DNA of 13,691 nt, taken from NCBI GenBank assembly GCA_021154945.1, contig JAJNQF010000371.1:1-13691 (forward strand), in the 5' to 3' direction. This DNA is from Sphingomonas sp. Its GTDB lineage: Bacteria; Pseudomonadota; Alphaproteobacteria; Sphingomonadales; Sphingomonadaceae. Of the stretch, positions 6,098 through 13,620 are shown in pieces. Under the pieces are notes generated by a model. The model was not told the origin of the DNA and ran no database searches. It saw only the letters and a program-made list of their open reading frames with translations. Made by a program: the position numbers and the translations under genes. The stretch's first letter is position 1. Each line of letters opens with the position of its first letter.

Positions 6098-7104
6098 GCG
6101 AGGTCGTTCTCCGCACCTACACCGGCGTCGAGCGCGCCGCGGTGCTGATGATGCTGGTCGGCGAGGAGGAGGCCGCGGCCATCCTCCAGAAGCTGGAGCC
6201 GGAAGAAGTGCGTCAGCTCGGTGCGGCGATGTTCAAGGTCGCCGACGTGTCGGAGCAGGAAGTCGAGGACGTGCTGGACGATTTCGTCGACCGCGCCCGC
6301 GAGCGGACCGCGATCGGCTTCGACCCGCGGCCCAAGATCGAGGCGGTGATGAACCGCGCTTTGGGTCGTGAAAAGGCCGAGAGCGTACTCGCGCGGATCA
6401 CGCCGGCCGAGGCGGCGTGCGAACTCGAACTGCTCGACTGGCTCGACGCGCCCGAGATCGCGGCGATGATCGAGAAGGAGCATCCGCAGATCGCCGCGGT
6501 GCTGATCGCCAATCTCGATGCGTCGGTCGGCGGCCAGGTCCTCGAACTGCTGCCCGACGCGGTCCAGCCCGACATCCTCCACCGCATCGCACGGCTCGGG
6601 CCGATCACGCCCGAAGCCGTCGATACGCTGCGCACGCTGCTCGCCAACCGCACCAGCACGGGGTCGACCGGCGCCGGCGTCACGCTGGGTGGCACACGTG
6701 AGGCGGCGAAGATCCTGTCCGGTGCGCGCAAAGCGACCGAACAGCGGGTCATGCCGAAGCTGTTCAAGATCGACCGCGACGTCGCAAAAGCGATCGAGGA
6801 AGCGATGTTCGTTTTCGACAACCTCCTGGAACTCGACGACAAGAATCTGGGCACGCTGATCCGCAACGTCGACAGCGAGATCCTGACCAAGTCCTTGAAG
6901 GGCGTCGACGAGACGATTCGCAACCGTTTCCTCGGCTGCATGTCGGCGCGTGCCGCCGACGGCATTCGCGACGAGATGGAAGCACGCGGGCCGATGAAGC
7001 TCGCCGAAGTGCTCGAAGCGCAAAAGGCGATGATCGCGATCGCGCGCGGGCTCGCCAAGGACGGCACGATCCAGATGGGCGGGGGCGAAGACGATTATGT
7101 CTAA
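6094..7104 (+). CDS. fliG: Flagellar motor switch protein FliG
   Basis: FliG is the C-ring protein that contacts the stator and generates torque. The 336-residue length is standard. The N-terminal domain (about 5-100) binds FliF; the middle domain carries the EHPQ motif (129-132), which binds FliM; the C-terminal domain holds the torque helix. There the charged residues important in E. coli are kept at matching places: Lys269, Arg286, Asp293, Glu294 (Asp in E. coli) and Arg298. The C-terminus GGGEDDYV also matches the family end. The start is GTG at 6094, overlapping the fliF stop (GTGA), which suggests coupled translation of two partner proteins. Its stop lies eight bases into fliH. Confidence 0.97.
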   Translation: MSEVVLRTYTGVERAAVLMMLVGEEEAAAILQKLEPEEVRQLGAAMFKVADVSEQEVEDVLDDFVDRARERTAIGFDPRPKIEAVMNRALGREKAESVLARITPAEAACELELLDWLDAPEIAAMIEKEHPQIAAVLIANLDASVGGQVLELLPDAVQPDILHRIARLGPITPEAVDTLRTLLANRTSTGSTGAGVTLGGTREAAKILSGARKATEQRVMPKLFKIDRDVAKAIEEAMFVFDNLLELDDKNLGTLIRNVDSEILTKSLKGVDETIRNRFLGCMSARAADGIRDEMEARGPMKLAEVLEAQKAMIAIARGLAKDGTIQMGGGEDDYV

Positions 7105-7849
7105 CGGCTTCACCGCGGGCTTCGCGTCGCGTCACACGACGACGGCGCACGTCCTGGCGAGCGCGTTCGCGCCGCCGTCCGGGTTCGCCGCGGCGGATAT
7201 CCGCGAGCGTGCGGCACCACGTCCGACGAGCAATTTCTCGTCGCCGAGCTTCACCTCGCAACCCATCACGGAGACGAGTGCGCCGAAACATTTCAGCCCG
7301 GCGGACAAGGACGTGAACCCGACCGCGGGCTGGGATCCGCTCGATCCGGTCAGCGAATCCTCGTTCATCGATCCGCTCGCCGACGCGCATGCCGCCGGTT
7401 ACGCCGAGGGTCTCGCCGCTGCGGCCGCTGCCGCGCGGGACGCTGGAGCGCGCGACACCGCGTTGCTCGGCGATCTCGCCAGCGCGCTGGGCGGCGACCG
7501 GATCGACCGCGAGCGCGTCGCCGCCCAACTCCGCCAGACCGTGCTGTTCCTGGTCTCGAAACTGGTCGGCGAAGTCGGCATCGCGCCCGACGTCCTTGCC
7601 GGCCGGATCGAGACCGCCGCCGAACTCCTGTCGGACTCCGCCGAATCGGCGCTGCTCCGCGTCCACCCGGACGATGTCGCATTGCTCGAAGGCCGCCTGC
7701 CGAAAACGATCTTCGCCGCGGGCGATCCGGGCGTCGCGCGCGGCAGCTTCGTACTCGAAAGCGCATCGACCATCGTCGAGGACGGCCCCGAACTCTGGCT
7801 CGATCAACTCGCACAGGCGATCGACCGCGTGCCGGTGCCCAAATGCTGA
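7097..7849 (+). CDS. fliH: Flagellar export ATPase regulator FliH
   Basis: FliH forms the peripheral stalk that holds the FliI ATPase and links it to the C ring and export gate. The product has 250 residues. The first 95 are low in complexity and poorly conserved, as in other FliH proteins. Residues 97-109, AHAAGYAEGLAAA, follow the FliH pattern AxxxGxxxGxxxA, a helix-packing repeat characteristic of this family. The C-terminal domain (140-245) matches the FliH/HrpE family in position and character (VAAQLRQTVLFLVSKLVGE, then LRVHPDDVALLE). The ATG at 7097 is eight bases inside the fliG end, and the stop overlaps the fliI start by seven bases. Position between fliG and fliI strongly supports the assignment. 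Confidence 0.92.
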   Translation: MSNGFTAGFASRHTTTAHVLASAFAPPSGFAAADIRERAAPRPTSNFSSPSFTSQPITETSAPKHFSPADKDVNPTAGWDPLDPVSESSFIDPLADAHAAGYAEGLAAAAAAARDAGARDTALLGDLASALGGDRIDRERVAAQLRQTVLFLVSKLVGEVGIAPDVLAGRIETAAELLSDSAESALLRVHPDDVALLEGRLPKTIFAAGDPGVARGSFVLESASTIVEDGPELWLDQLAQAIDRVPVPKC

Positions 7850-9168
7850 ACCGCTTTACCGCCGACTATCTCGAAACCCTCTCCAACGCAGATTTCGTCG
7901 CCAAGCCAAAGGTCTCGGGCCGTCTCGCCTCGTTCGACGGCCTCCTCATGGAAGCGGTCGGCCTGACGTTGCCGGTCGGCACCGTCTGCCAGGTCGGCGA
8001 AGGCGCGGCGAGCGTCGAGGCCGAGGTCATCGGCTTCCGCAACGGCCGCACGTTGATGATGAACCTGGGTGGCCCCGCCGCGCTACTGCCGCGCGCGCCG
8101 GTCAAGCCGATCGGCCCTCCGGGTGAGGCCGAAGTCGGTGTCGCGCTGCTCGGTCGCGTGGTCGACGGCGCCGGCAAGCCGATCGACGGGCTCGGCCCGA
8201 TCCGTGGCGCCGGTCGCTGGCCACTGGCCGGCAAGCTCCAGTCGCCACTCGATCGGGGCCGCGTGCTCGAACCGCTCGACGTCGGCGTCCGCGCGATCAA
8301 CGGGCTGCTGACGATCGGCCAGGGCCAGCGCGTCGGCATCATGGCGGGCTCGGGGGTCGGCAAGTCAGTCCTGCTCGGCATGATCGTCCGCGCGGCGCAG
8401 GCCGACGTGATCGTCATCGGCCTGATCGGCGAGCGCAGCCGCGAAGTCGCCGACTTCCTAGAAACCAAGGTCGCCGGCGAAGCGCGCAAGCGCTCGGTCG
8501 TCGTCGCCGTCCCCGCCAACCATTCCCCCGTCCTCCGCATCCGCGGCGCACTCCGGGCGCACGCGATCGCCGAATCCTTCCGCGACGAAGGCAAGAAGGT
8601 CCTCTTGATCATGGATTCGCTGACCCGCGTCGCCCATGCCGGTCGCGAGATCGGCTTGGCGCTCGGCGAACCCGCCTCCGCACGGGGCTATCCGCCGTCC
8701 GCCATCGCGATGCTGCCGAACCTGATCGAACGCGCGGGCGTCGACGTCCACACCGGTGGCTCGATCACGGCGATCTACACGGTGCTGGCGGACGGCGACG
8801 ACGGCAACGACCCGGTGGTCGATTCGGCGCGCTCGATCCTCGACGGCCATATCGTCCTCAACCGCCACCTCGCCGAGCGCGGCGTCTATCCCGCGATCGA
8901 CATCGGCCCGTCGGTCAGCCGCGTGATGACCGACATCGTCGACGCCCCCCATGCCAAGGCGGCGCGGACGCTCCGCCGCCACCTCGCCACCTATGAGGAA
9001 AACCGCGACCTCGTGCTGATGGGCGCCTACCGCCACGGCGCCGACCCTGCGATCGACGCCGCCATCGCCTGCCACCCGGCAGTCATGGAATATATCCGCC
9101 AGGACGCCGACGAGACCGTCTCATTGAACGATGCGGTCGCCGAACTGACCGGCGTGTTCGGCGGCTGA
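7843..9168 (+). CDS. fliI: Flagellum-specific type III export ATPase FliI
   Basis: FliI is the F1-beta-like ATPase at the base of the export gate that helps unfold and load substrates. The 441-residue product has the usual N-terminal beta-barrel part (about 20-90), Walker A AGSGVGKS (168-175), the catalytic Glu197 in GLIGERSREV, Walker B LLIMD (254-258), and the likely arginine finger Arg360 in GPSVSRV. Family strings such as DSLTRVAHAGREIGLALGEP (258-277) are nearly canonical. All key catalytic residues are intact. The start overlaps the end of fliH by seven bases (ATGCTGA), and fliJ begins one base after its stop, matching the known FliH-FliI-FliJ complex. Confidence 0.97.
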   Translation: MLNRFTADYLETLSNADFVAKPKVSGRLASFDGLLMEAVGLTLPVGTVCQVGEGAASVEAEVIGFRNGRTLMMNLGGPAALLPRAPVKPIGPPGEAEVGVALLGRVVDGAGKPIDGLGPIRGAGRWPLAGKLQSPLDRGRVLEPLDVGVRAINGLLTIGQGQRVGIMAGSGVGKSVLLGMIVRAAQADVIVIGLIGERSREVADFLETKVAGEARKRSVVVAVPANHSPVLRIRGALRAHAIAESFRDEGKKVLLIMDSLTRVAHAGREIGLALGEPASARGYPPSAIAMLPNLIERAGVDVHTGGSITAIYTVLADGDDGNDPVVDSARSILDGHIVLNRHLAERGVYPAIDIGPSVSRVMTDIVDAPHAKAARTLRRHLATYEENRDLVLMGAYRHGADPAIDAAIACHPAVMEYIRQDADETVSLNDAVAELTGVFGG

Positions 9169-9169
9169 G

Positions 9170-9595
9170 ATGGCGGAGGCCCGTAGCAAGACGCTGGCGC
9201 GCATCCACCGCGTCCGCACGCTTCAGCTCGGGCTGACCCGCGCCGACGAAGCCCGCGCGCACGACAAGTTCGCCAGCGAACAGGCGCTTTCCCGCCGCAT
9301 CGCACTGCTCGCCGAAGCCGTCGCGCCGATCCACGAAACGCGCGCCGCAGTCTCGCTGGGCGCGTCGGCACATTACCGCGACCGCCTGCAACAATCCGCC
9401 AATGCCGCGGTCGAACGCGTGCAGGCGGCCGAAAATCGCGTCGAGCGCGCCGCCGAAGCAACCCGCGCCGCCAAGCGCGATCAAAGCGCGGTCGAGAAGC
9501 TGCTCGCGCGCGCCGACGCCGACGCGGTGCTCAAGGCGATCCGCGCGATGGAGGAAGCGCCGGCGTTTCGGAAGGTTCGGCACGATCCTTGCTGA
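9170..9595 (+). CDS. fliJ: Flagellar export protein FliJ
   Basis: FliJ is a small antiparallel coiled coil that sits in the FliI hexamer and activates the export gate, resembling the gamma subunit of F1. The 141-residue product is Ala/Arg/Glu-rich and almost wholly predicted to be helical, with two long segments (about 10-60 and 70-125) joined by a short turn (ETRAAVSLGASAHY). Length fits the family (about 147 in E. coli). Sequence conservation is low in FliJ, so the assignment rests on the coiled-coil character together with its place directly after fliI and before fliK. One base separates it from fliI. Confidence 0.85.
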   Translation: MAEARSKTLARIHRVRTLQLGLTRADEARAHDKFASEQALSRRIALLAEAVAPIHETRAAVSLGASAHYRDRLQQSANAAVERVQAAENRVERAAEATRAAKRDQSAVEKLLARADADAVLKAIRAMEEAPAFRKVRHDPC

Positions 9596-9604
9596 GGGAG
9601 GGCT

Positions 9605-9646
9605 ATGCGGCTGCGTGCCGATCGCCCGAACGAGTATTCTGCATGA
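9605..9646 (+). CDS. 13-codon upstream ORF ending on the fliK start
   Basis: An ATG at 9605 is preceded by GAGGGAGGG (9594-9602), the strongest Shine-Dalgarno-like run near this junction. It opens a frame of 13 codons (MRLRADRPNEYSA) that ends in TGA at 9644-9646. This TGA overlaps the fliK ATG (9643-9645) as ATGA, the same arrangement used between other genes of this operon. fliK itself has no evident ribosome site, so translation may be handed over from this mini-ORF. The GGAGG core is only three bases from the ATG, which is close. It could also be chance in GC-rich DNA. Confidence 0.35.
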   Translation: MRLRADRPNEYSA

Positions 9647-11391
9647 TCCAGACCGCCGTCCTTTCTCCCGTTCTCCCCGCGCAGACACGATCGCCGGCCG
9701 TGCAGAACGGGCGGACAGTGGTCGATTTCGCCGATTCCTTTGCACAGGCAAAAGATGCGTCCGACGAGGGTGCGTCCCCCGGCCTGCCGCCTGCACCGTC
9801 GGTGCCGACGCCGCTCGTCCCCCTTCCGGGCATCGCTCCGGATGCCGTCATCCTGCAGGACGCCGCCGTAACCGGCAACGTCTTGCCGACCGTGACGCCC
9901 GCCGGTGACCAAGCGGTGGAATGGCAGCCCATACTCATACCACACCCCGCGCAGACACTGGCGATTGCAAAGCCGTCACTGCTTCCGGCAAGCACCCTGA
10001 CGCCCGAATTGGTCGAAACTGCGCCGCCCGCCGCCGGCAAAGCCGAGCCGGTCGCGATCCCCGCCCCGGTCGTACGTATCGCCCGACCGATGGCGTTCGC
10101 CGGGATACGCCGCGATCCCCGCCCCAAGGATGGGCCTGCCGCGGACGAAGCCACGGAGCAGCCGGCCGATGCCCCGACGCCGGCAAGCCCAACCGTGGCG
10201 ATAGAGATGCCGCTCGCGCCGCAACTGGCGGTTCTCCCCTCGCCGGTCGTCGCGATCGCCGTCGATGTCGCCGATACGTCGCGTACGGATGACAGCACTG
10301 CGACGGCCCCGCTATCGCCAGGACTTCCATCGTCTGTCAGCAAGTTCGCCGACGCCACGCCCTCCCGCACGACGGGCAAGGCTGGCCAGCAAGCGCAGGC
10401 CGCAGCACCGCAGACGGAAGAGACGACCGCACCCGCGCCCACACCGCCTCCGCCAGCCGTTGCCGATACACGCCCTTCGTCCGCCGTCACGAGCAACGCG
10501 ACGCTTGCTTCCAGTTCCGCGCAGAGCCTGCCGGTCGCCCTCGCGACCCTTCCACCGATCACCGCCCCGCCGACACAAGTGGCGGCACCCATCGTGCCGA
10601 CATCCGTCTTGCCTTCCCTCACGGGTCCGGCATCCACGGGCAGAGGCGATACTCCGGCGTCGCCCGAGCTCACCGACGCAGCCCCCGTATCGACCGGCAT
10701 CGACCCGAACAACGCCATGACGCGCTGGGTCTCGACTGTAGCCACCGCGCCCGTCGCACTGGCCGCGGCCCGACCCGACGCGATCCAGCCGCTGCCGGGT
10801 ATTGTCGCGTCGGCAAGCCAGGTGTTCGGCGCGGCGATCCAGGCCGCGACCAGGCCGCGCGACGATCGCGACAAGGCGGACCCGACCATATCCTCGCTGG
10901 TGACCGGCGCGCCCGTATCGTCATCGGCGATCAGGACGGCCGAGACGCAGCAGGCGCCGCTCGACATGCGCCAGGATCGCTGGCCGCACGCGATGATCGA
11001 ACGGATCGAGATCCTCCGCGATGCCGCCGACGCCGGCGACACCCGGATTCGCCTCATCCCCGATGCGCTCGGTGCGATCGACGTATCGATGAGAAAGGAC
11101 GGCGACACCGTCCGCGTCCATTTCCATGCCGAGCAGAGCGCAACGCGCACCCTGTTGCAGGACGCCCAGCCACGGCTCGTCGAACTCGCCGAAGCGCGCG
11201 GGCTGAAGCTTGTCCAGGGATCGCTTGGCCAAGGATCGCTTGCCCAGGGATCGCTTGGCCAGGGCACGCCAAACGACGGCGCCGCGAACAACGGCCAGCA
11301 CCGCCCCCCTGCGACGCCGCAAGCCCCGACTCGCACCGCGGCTTCGCCGGCGGTGGACGCCGCGCTCACCGAAGACACCCGAATCGCTTGA
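9643..11391 (+). CDS. fliK: Flagellar hook-length control protein FliK
   Basis: FliK is exported during hook growth, measures hook length and switches the export gate to filament substrates. From ATG 9643 the product has 582 residues. Residues 1-440 are Pro/Ala/Thr-rich and disordered, typical of the ruler part. Residues about 442-524 form the hook-length domain, with ALGAIDVSMRKDGDTVRVHF, then ATRTLLQDAQPRLVELAEA and RGLKL. Right after it come five-residue repeats (QGSLG, QGSLA, QGSLG; 525-539) and a Gln/Pro-rich tail. A TTG at 9589, overlapping fliJ, would add 18 residues; I prefer the ATG because the added residues look unlike a conserved N-terminus and the ATG overlaps the upstream mini-ORF stop. 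Identification rests mainly on the C-terminal domain and on position between fliJ and fliL. Confidence 0.9.
   Translation: MIQTAVLSPVLPAQTRSPAVQNGRTVVDFADSFAQAKDASDEGASPGLPPAPSVPTPLVPLPGIAPDAVILQDAAVTGNVLPTVTPAGDQAVEWQPILIPHPAQTLAIAKPSLLPASTLTPELVETAPPAAGKAEPVAIPAPVVRIARPMAFAGIRRDPRPKDGPAADEATEQPADAPTPASPTVAIEMPLAPQLAVLPSPVVAIAVDVADTSRTDDSTATAPLSPGLPSSVSKFADATPSRTTGKAGQQAQAAAPQTEETTAPAPTPPPPAVADTRPSSAVTSNATLASSSAQSLPVALATLPPITAPPTQVAAPIVPTSVLPSLTGPASTGRGDTPASPELTDAAPVSTGIDPNNAMTRWVSTVATAPVALAAARPDAIQPLPGIVASASQVFGAAIQAATRPRDDRDKADPTISSLVTGAPVSSSAIRTAETQQAPLDMRQDRWPHAMIERIEILRDAADAGDTRIRLIPDALGAIDVSMRKDGDTVRVHFHAEQSATRTLLQDAQPRLVELAEARGLKLVQGSLGQGSLAQGSLGQGTPNDGAANNGQHRPPATPQAPTRTAASPAVDAALTEDTRIA
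11215..11259 (+). repeat. Three 15-bp tandem repeats inside fliK
   Basis: Three consecutive 15-base units (11215-11229, 11230-11244, 11245-11259) share CARGGATCGCTTGSC and encode QGSLG, QGSLA and QGSLG. A fourth unit starts (QGTPN) and degenerates. Two or fewer base changes separate the copies. The unit length is a multiple of three, so copy-number changes would keep the reading frame. Confidence 0.8.
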
Positions 11392-11407
11392 ACCGAAGGA
11401 CCCCGAT

Positions 11408-12037
11408 ATGGCCGACAAGAAAGATACTGCGGACGCAGCGCCCAAGAAAAAGGGCAAGATGAAGACGATCCTGATCGGCGGCGGTGCGCTGCTGGTCCTG
11501 GTCGGTGGCGGCGTCGGCGCGGGCGTCTATGCCAGCAACGCCGGGTTGCTCGGCGGCGGTCACGCGGCGGTCGACGACGGCAAGCCCAAGCTCGTCCCCA
11601 AGAGCGAGCAGAAGCATGCTGGCGAGGGCGGCGACGAGGGCGGCGGTCATGGCGGCGGCGCTGAAGCCGCGCCCGAAAATCACGGCATGAAGCCCCCCGC
11701 AGGAGAGGGCGGCGACAAATACGCGTCGACCTATTACCCGATGGAAAAGGAATTCACCTCGAATCTCCAGGACTCGCCGCACTTCGTCCAGGTCGGCATC
11801 GCGGTCGCCACGCCGTACGACGACACCGTCATCACCAACCTCAAGACCAACGATATCGCAGTGCGTTCGGCAATCCTGATGGCGCTCGGCGACACCACCG
11901 AAGAGCAGGTGATGAGCAGCGACGGCAAGCGTCAGTTGCAGGTCCGCCTCGCCAAAGCGATCAACGATACGCTCAAGCAGAAGGAAGGCTTCGGCGGCAT
12001 CGGTAACGTTTACTTTACCAGTTTCGTTGTTCAGTGA
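11408..12037 (+). CDS. fliL: Flagellar basal body-associated protein FliL
   Basis: FliL is a single-pass inner-membrane protein that surrounds or supports the stator. The product has 209 residues: a short Lys-rich cytoplasmic start (1-19), one transmembrane helix (about 20-41, TILIGGGALLVLVGGGVGAG), a Gly/His/Glu-rich linker (about 65-105), and the periplasmic FliL domain (108-209) ending in VYFTSFVVQ. The linker makes it longer than the usual 150-180 residues. The ATG at 11408 has AAGGA (11396-11400) seven bases before it and starts 17 bases after the fliK stop; the frame is open further upstream but only across the fliK coding end. The stop is three bases before fliM. Confidence 0.94.
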   Translation: MADKKDTADAAPKKKGKMKTILIGGGALLVLVGGGVGAGVYASNAGLLGGGHAAVDDGKPKLVPKSEQKHAGEGGDEGGGHGGGAEAAPENHGMKPPAGEGGDKYASTYYPMEKEFTSNLQDSPHFVQVGIAVATPYDDTVITNLKTNDIAVRSAILMALGDTTEEQVMSSDGKRQLQVRLAKAINDTLKQKEGFGGIGNVYFTSFVVQ

Positions 12038-12040
12038 GGC

Positions 12041-13003
12041 ATGGTTAACGAGGGCTCAGCAAAGACGCGCGAACGGCGCGACCGGGATCGGTCCGGCGCG
12101 CCCAAAGACGGCGTGCTGCATCAGGGCGTGCTCGGCGGGGCCAAGCTCAATCCGTTCGGCGACCTGCATTCGCTGCAGCATCTCTCCGCACGGTTCGCGC
12201 GGGGGTTGCGCGGCGTGTTCGAGCCGTTGCTCCGCCAGGAGGTCCGCTGCTGGGCCGAGCCCTTGGTGGTCCAGCGCTTCACCGATTACCGCGCCGAGCG
12301 GAGCGATACGCTGACCGCGTGGCTGCCGCTGATCATGACGCCGGGGATGGCGCAGGCGCTGTGCATCATGGACGGCAAGTTCGTGCTCGAGCTGCTCGAC
12401 ATGTTCTTCGGCGGTACCGGCGCCGCGCCGCACACGCTGCCGACCGAGTTCTCACCGGCCGCCGAAGCGATGGTCGCGCGGATCGGCCAGATGATCGCCG
12501 CGCCGCTGAAGACCGCGTGGGAGCCGATGGCGCGGTTCGACTTCCTGCCGACGCGCGTCGAGGTGAACCCCGCGATGATCGCCGATCTCGACGGCGAGGA
12601 TGCGATGATCGTCACGCGCTTCGGGATCGCCGCAGGGGCGGCAAAGCCAGTGTTCCTCGATCTCGTCTACCCCGTCTCCGCGCTAAAGCCGCATGCGCCG
12701 TCGCTCACCGCCAAGGTCGTCGGCAAGTCGGCCGAGCCCGATCCGGCGTGGCGCACCGAGCTGACGCGGGCCGCGATGAACGTGCGCTTCCCGATCCGCT
12801 CGGTGCTCGCCGAGCCGGTCGTCAAGCTGACCATGCTGATGGACCTGAAGCCCGGCGACGTGATCCCGATCACCATCTCGGGCGACGTGCCAGTGATGGT
12901 CGGCAACAACCGGCTCGGCTGCGGCACGGTCGGTACGTCCAACGGCTTCGCCGCCATCCAGCTCACCTCGATTACACGTTTCGACGAAGGATTTGCAGCA
13001 TGA
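12041..13003 (+). CDS. fliM: Flagellar motor switch protein FliM
   Basis: FliM links FliG to FliN in the C ring and normally binds phosphorylated CheY to reverse the motor. The product has 320 residues. The CheC-like middle domain (about 40-225) includes FFGGTG (122-127), matching the FliM GGxG motif that contacts FliG, and the C-terminal SPOA domain (about 245-310) is clear (LMDLKPGDVIPI). The N-terminus lacks the family's LSQxEIDALL segment; instead residues 5-20 are strongly charged (AKTRERRDRDRS). The start cannot move upstream, because the fliL stop lies in the same frame one codon before it. FliM therefore appears complete but without the standard CheY-binding peptide. The stop overlaps the fliN start (ATGA). 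Confidence 0.93.
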   Translation: MVNEGSAKTRERRDRDRSGAPKDGVLHQGVLGGAKLNPFGDLHSLQHLSARFARGLRGVFEPLLRQEVRCWAEPLVVQRFTDYRAERSDTLTAWLPLIMTPGMAQALCIMDGKFVLELLDMFFGGTGAAPHTLPTEFSPAAEAMVARIGQMIAAPLKTAWEPMARFDFLPTRVEVNPAMIADLDGEDAMIVTRFGIAAGAAKPVFLDLVYPVSALKPHAPSLTAKVVGKSAEPDPAWRTELTRAAMNVRFPIRSVLAEPVVKLTMLMDLKPGDVIPITISGDVPVMVGNNRLGCGTVGTSNGFAAIQLTSITRFDEGFAA

Positions 13004-13290
13004 ACGACATGACCGGAGGCTTCCCCGTAGATGCTGCCGTCGCCGCCAATTTCCGGCTGCTCCAGGATGTCGACGTCAAGCTGACCGTCGAGATCGGCTC
13101 GACCAGCCTGACGCTGCGCGAGCTGCTCGCGCTCGGCGAATCCAGCGTGATCGAGCTCGATCGCCAGGCCAACGAGTTGTTGGACGTGTTCGTCAACGGC
13201 ACCCTGATCGGGCGCGGCGAAGTCGTCACGGTCGGCGAACGTTTCGGCGTGCGGATGACCGAGCTCGTGTCGCCCGACAAGCGCGGCTGA
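13000..13290 (+). CDS. fliN: Flagellar motor switch protein FliN
   Basis: FliN forms the lower part of the C ring and docks FliH during export. The 96-residue product is almost entirely a SPOA domain, with DVDVKLTVEIGSTSLTLREL (23-42), then LGESSVIELDR and a C-terminal VNGTLIGRGEVVTVGERFGV (67-86), the family signature. It is shorter than E. coli FliN (137) because the variable N-terminal extension is only about 18 residues. The ATG at 13000 has AAGGA (12987-12991) eight bases before it and overlaps the fliM stop by ATGA. An EIDALL-type CheY-binding segment, which some FliN/FliY proteins carry, is absent here too. Confidence 0.96.
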   Translation: MNDMTGGFPVDAAVAANFRLLQDVDVKLTVEIGSTSLTLRELLALGESSVIELDRQANELLDVFVNGTLIGRGEVVTVGERFGVRMTELVSPDKRG

Positions 13291-13295
13291 ACCCG

Positions 13296-13550
13296 ATGCT
13301 CTGGACCTATATCCTCAAGCTCGTGATCCTGCTGCCACTCGTGTGCGGCCTGATGTTCGGCTGCCTGTATCTGTGGCGCAAGTTCGAGAGCCGGATCCCG
13401 GGCAAGCCCTCGACGCGACTGATCGGCGTCAAGGAAACGATGATGATCTCGCCGGGCCTGCGCCTCGCGGTGATCGATTTCGAGGGCCGCCGGCTGCTCG
13501 TCTCGGTCGGACGTGGCGGCGTGCACCTGATCGACAAGGTCGACGCATGA
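13296..13550 (+). CDS. fliO: Flagellar export gate assembly protein FliO
   Basis: FliO helps assemble the FliP ring of the flagellar export gate. The 84-residue product has one transmembrane helix near the N-terminus (about 5-27, ILKLVILLPLVCGLMFGCLY) and a cytoplasmic domain with the FliO-type pattern, ending LLVSVGRGGVHLIDKV (68-83), in which a short beta-rich domain closes the protein. It is shorter than E. coli FliO (121). FliO is poorly conserved, so the call depends on this layout together with its place five bases after fliN and at the usual position before fliP. No strong ribosome site precedes the ATG, so coupling to fliN is likely. Confidence 0.85.
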   Translation: MLWTYILKLVILLPLVCGLMFGCLYLWRKFESRIPGKPSTRLIGVKETMMISPGLRLAVIDFEGRRLLVSVGRGGVHLIDKVDA

Positions 13551-13620
13551 CCCCCCGCGCGACAGTAACACGTCAAGGTTCCGGTCCGGCATTGTTTGCC
13601 GCGTCGAAGGCCAAACCGTT

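Noticed and set aside
5998..7113. A 371-residue minus-strand open frame opposite fliG
   Set aside because: It is a shadow of fliG, with His/Arg/Asp-rich composition and no motif.
9589..9642. TTG start for fliK giving 18 extra residues
   Set aside because: It is possible, but the extra residues are not like a FliK N-terminus, and the ATG at 9643 fits the ATGA overlap with the upstream mini-ORF. It is kept as an alternative only.
9603..11378. A 591-residue open frame on the minus strand opposite fliK
   Set aside because: It mirrors fliK almost end to end. Long antisense frames are expected in GC-rich coding DNA, and the translation shows only Ser/Ala/Gly-rich composition with no domain.
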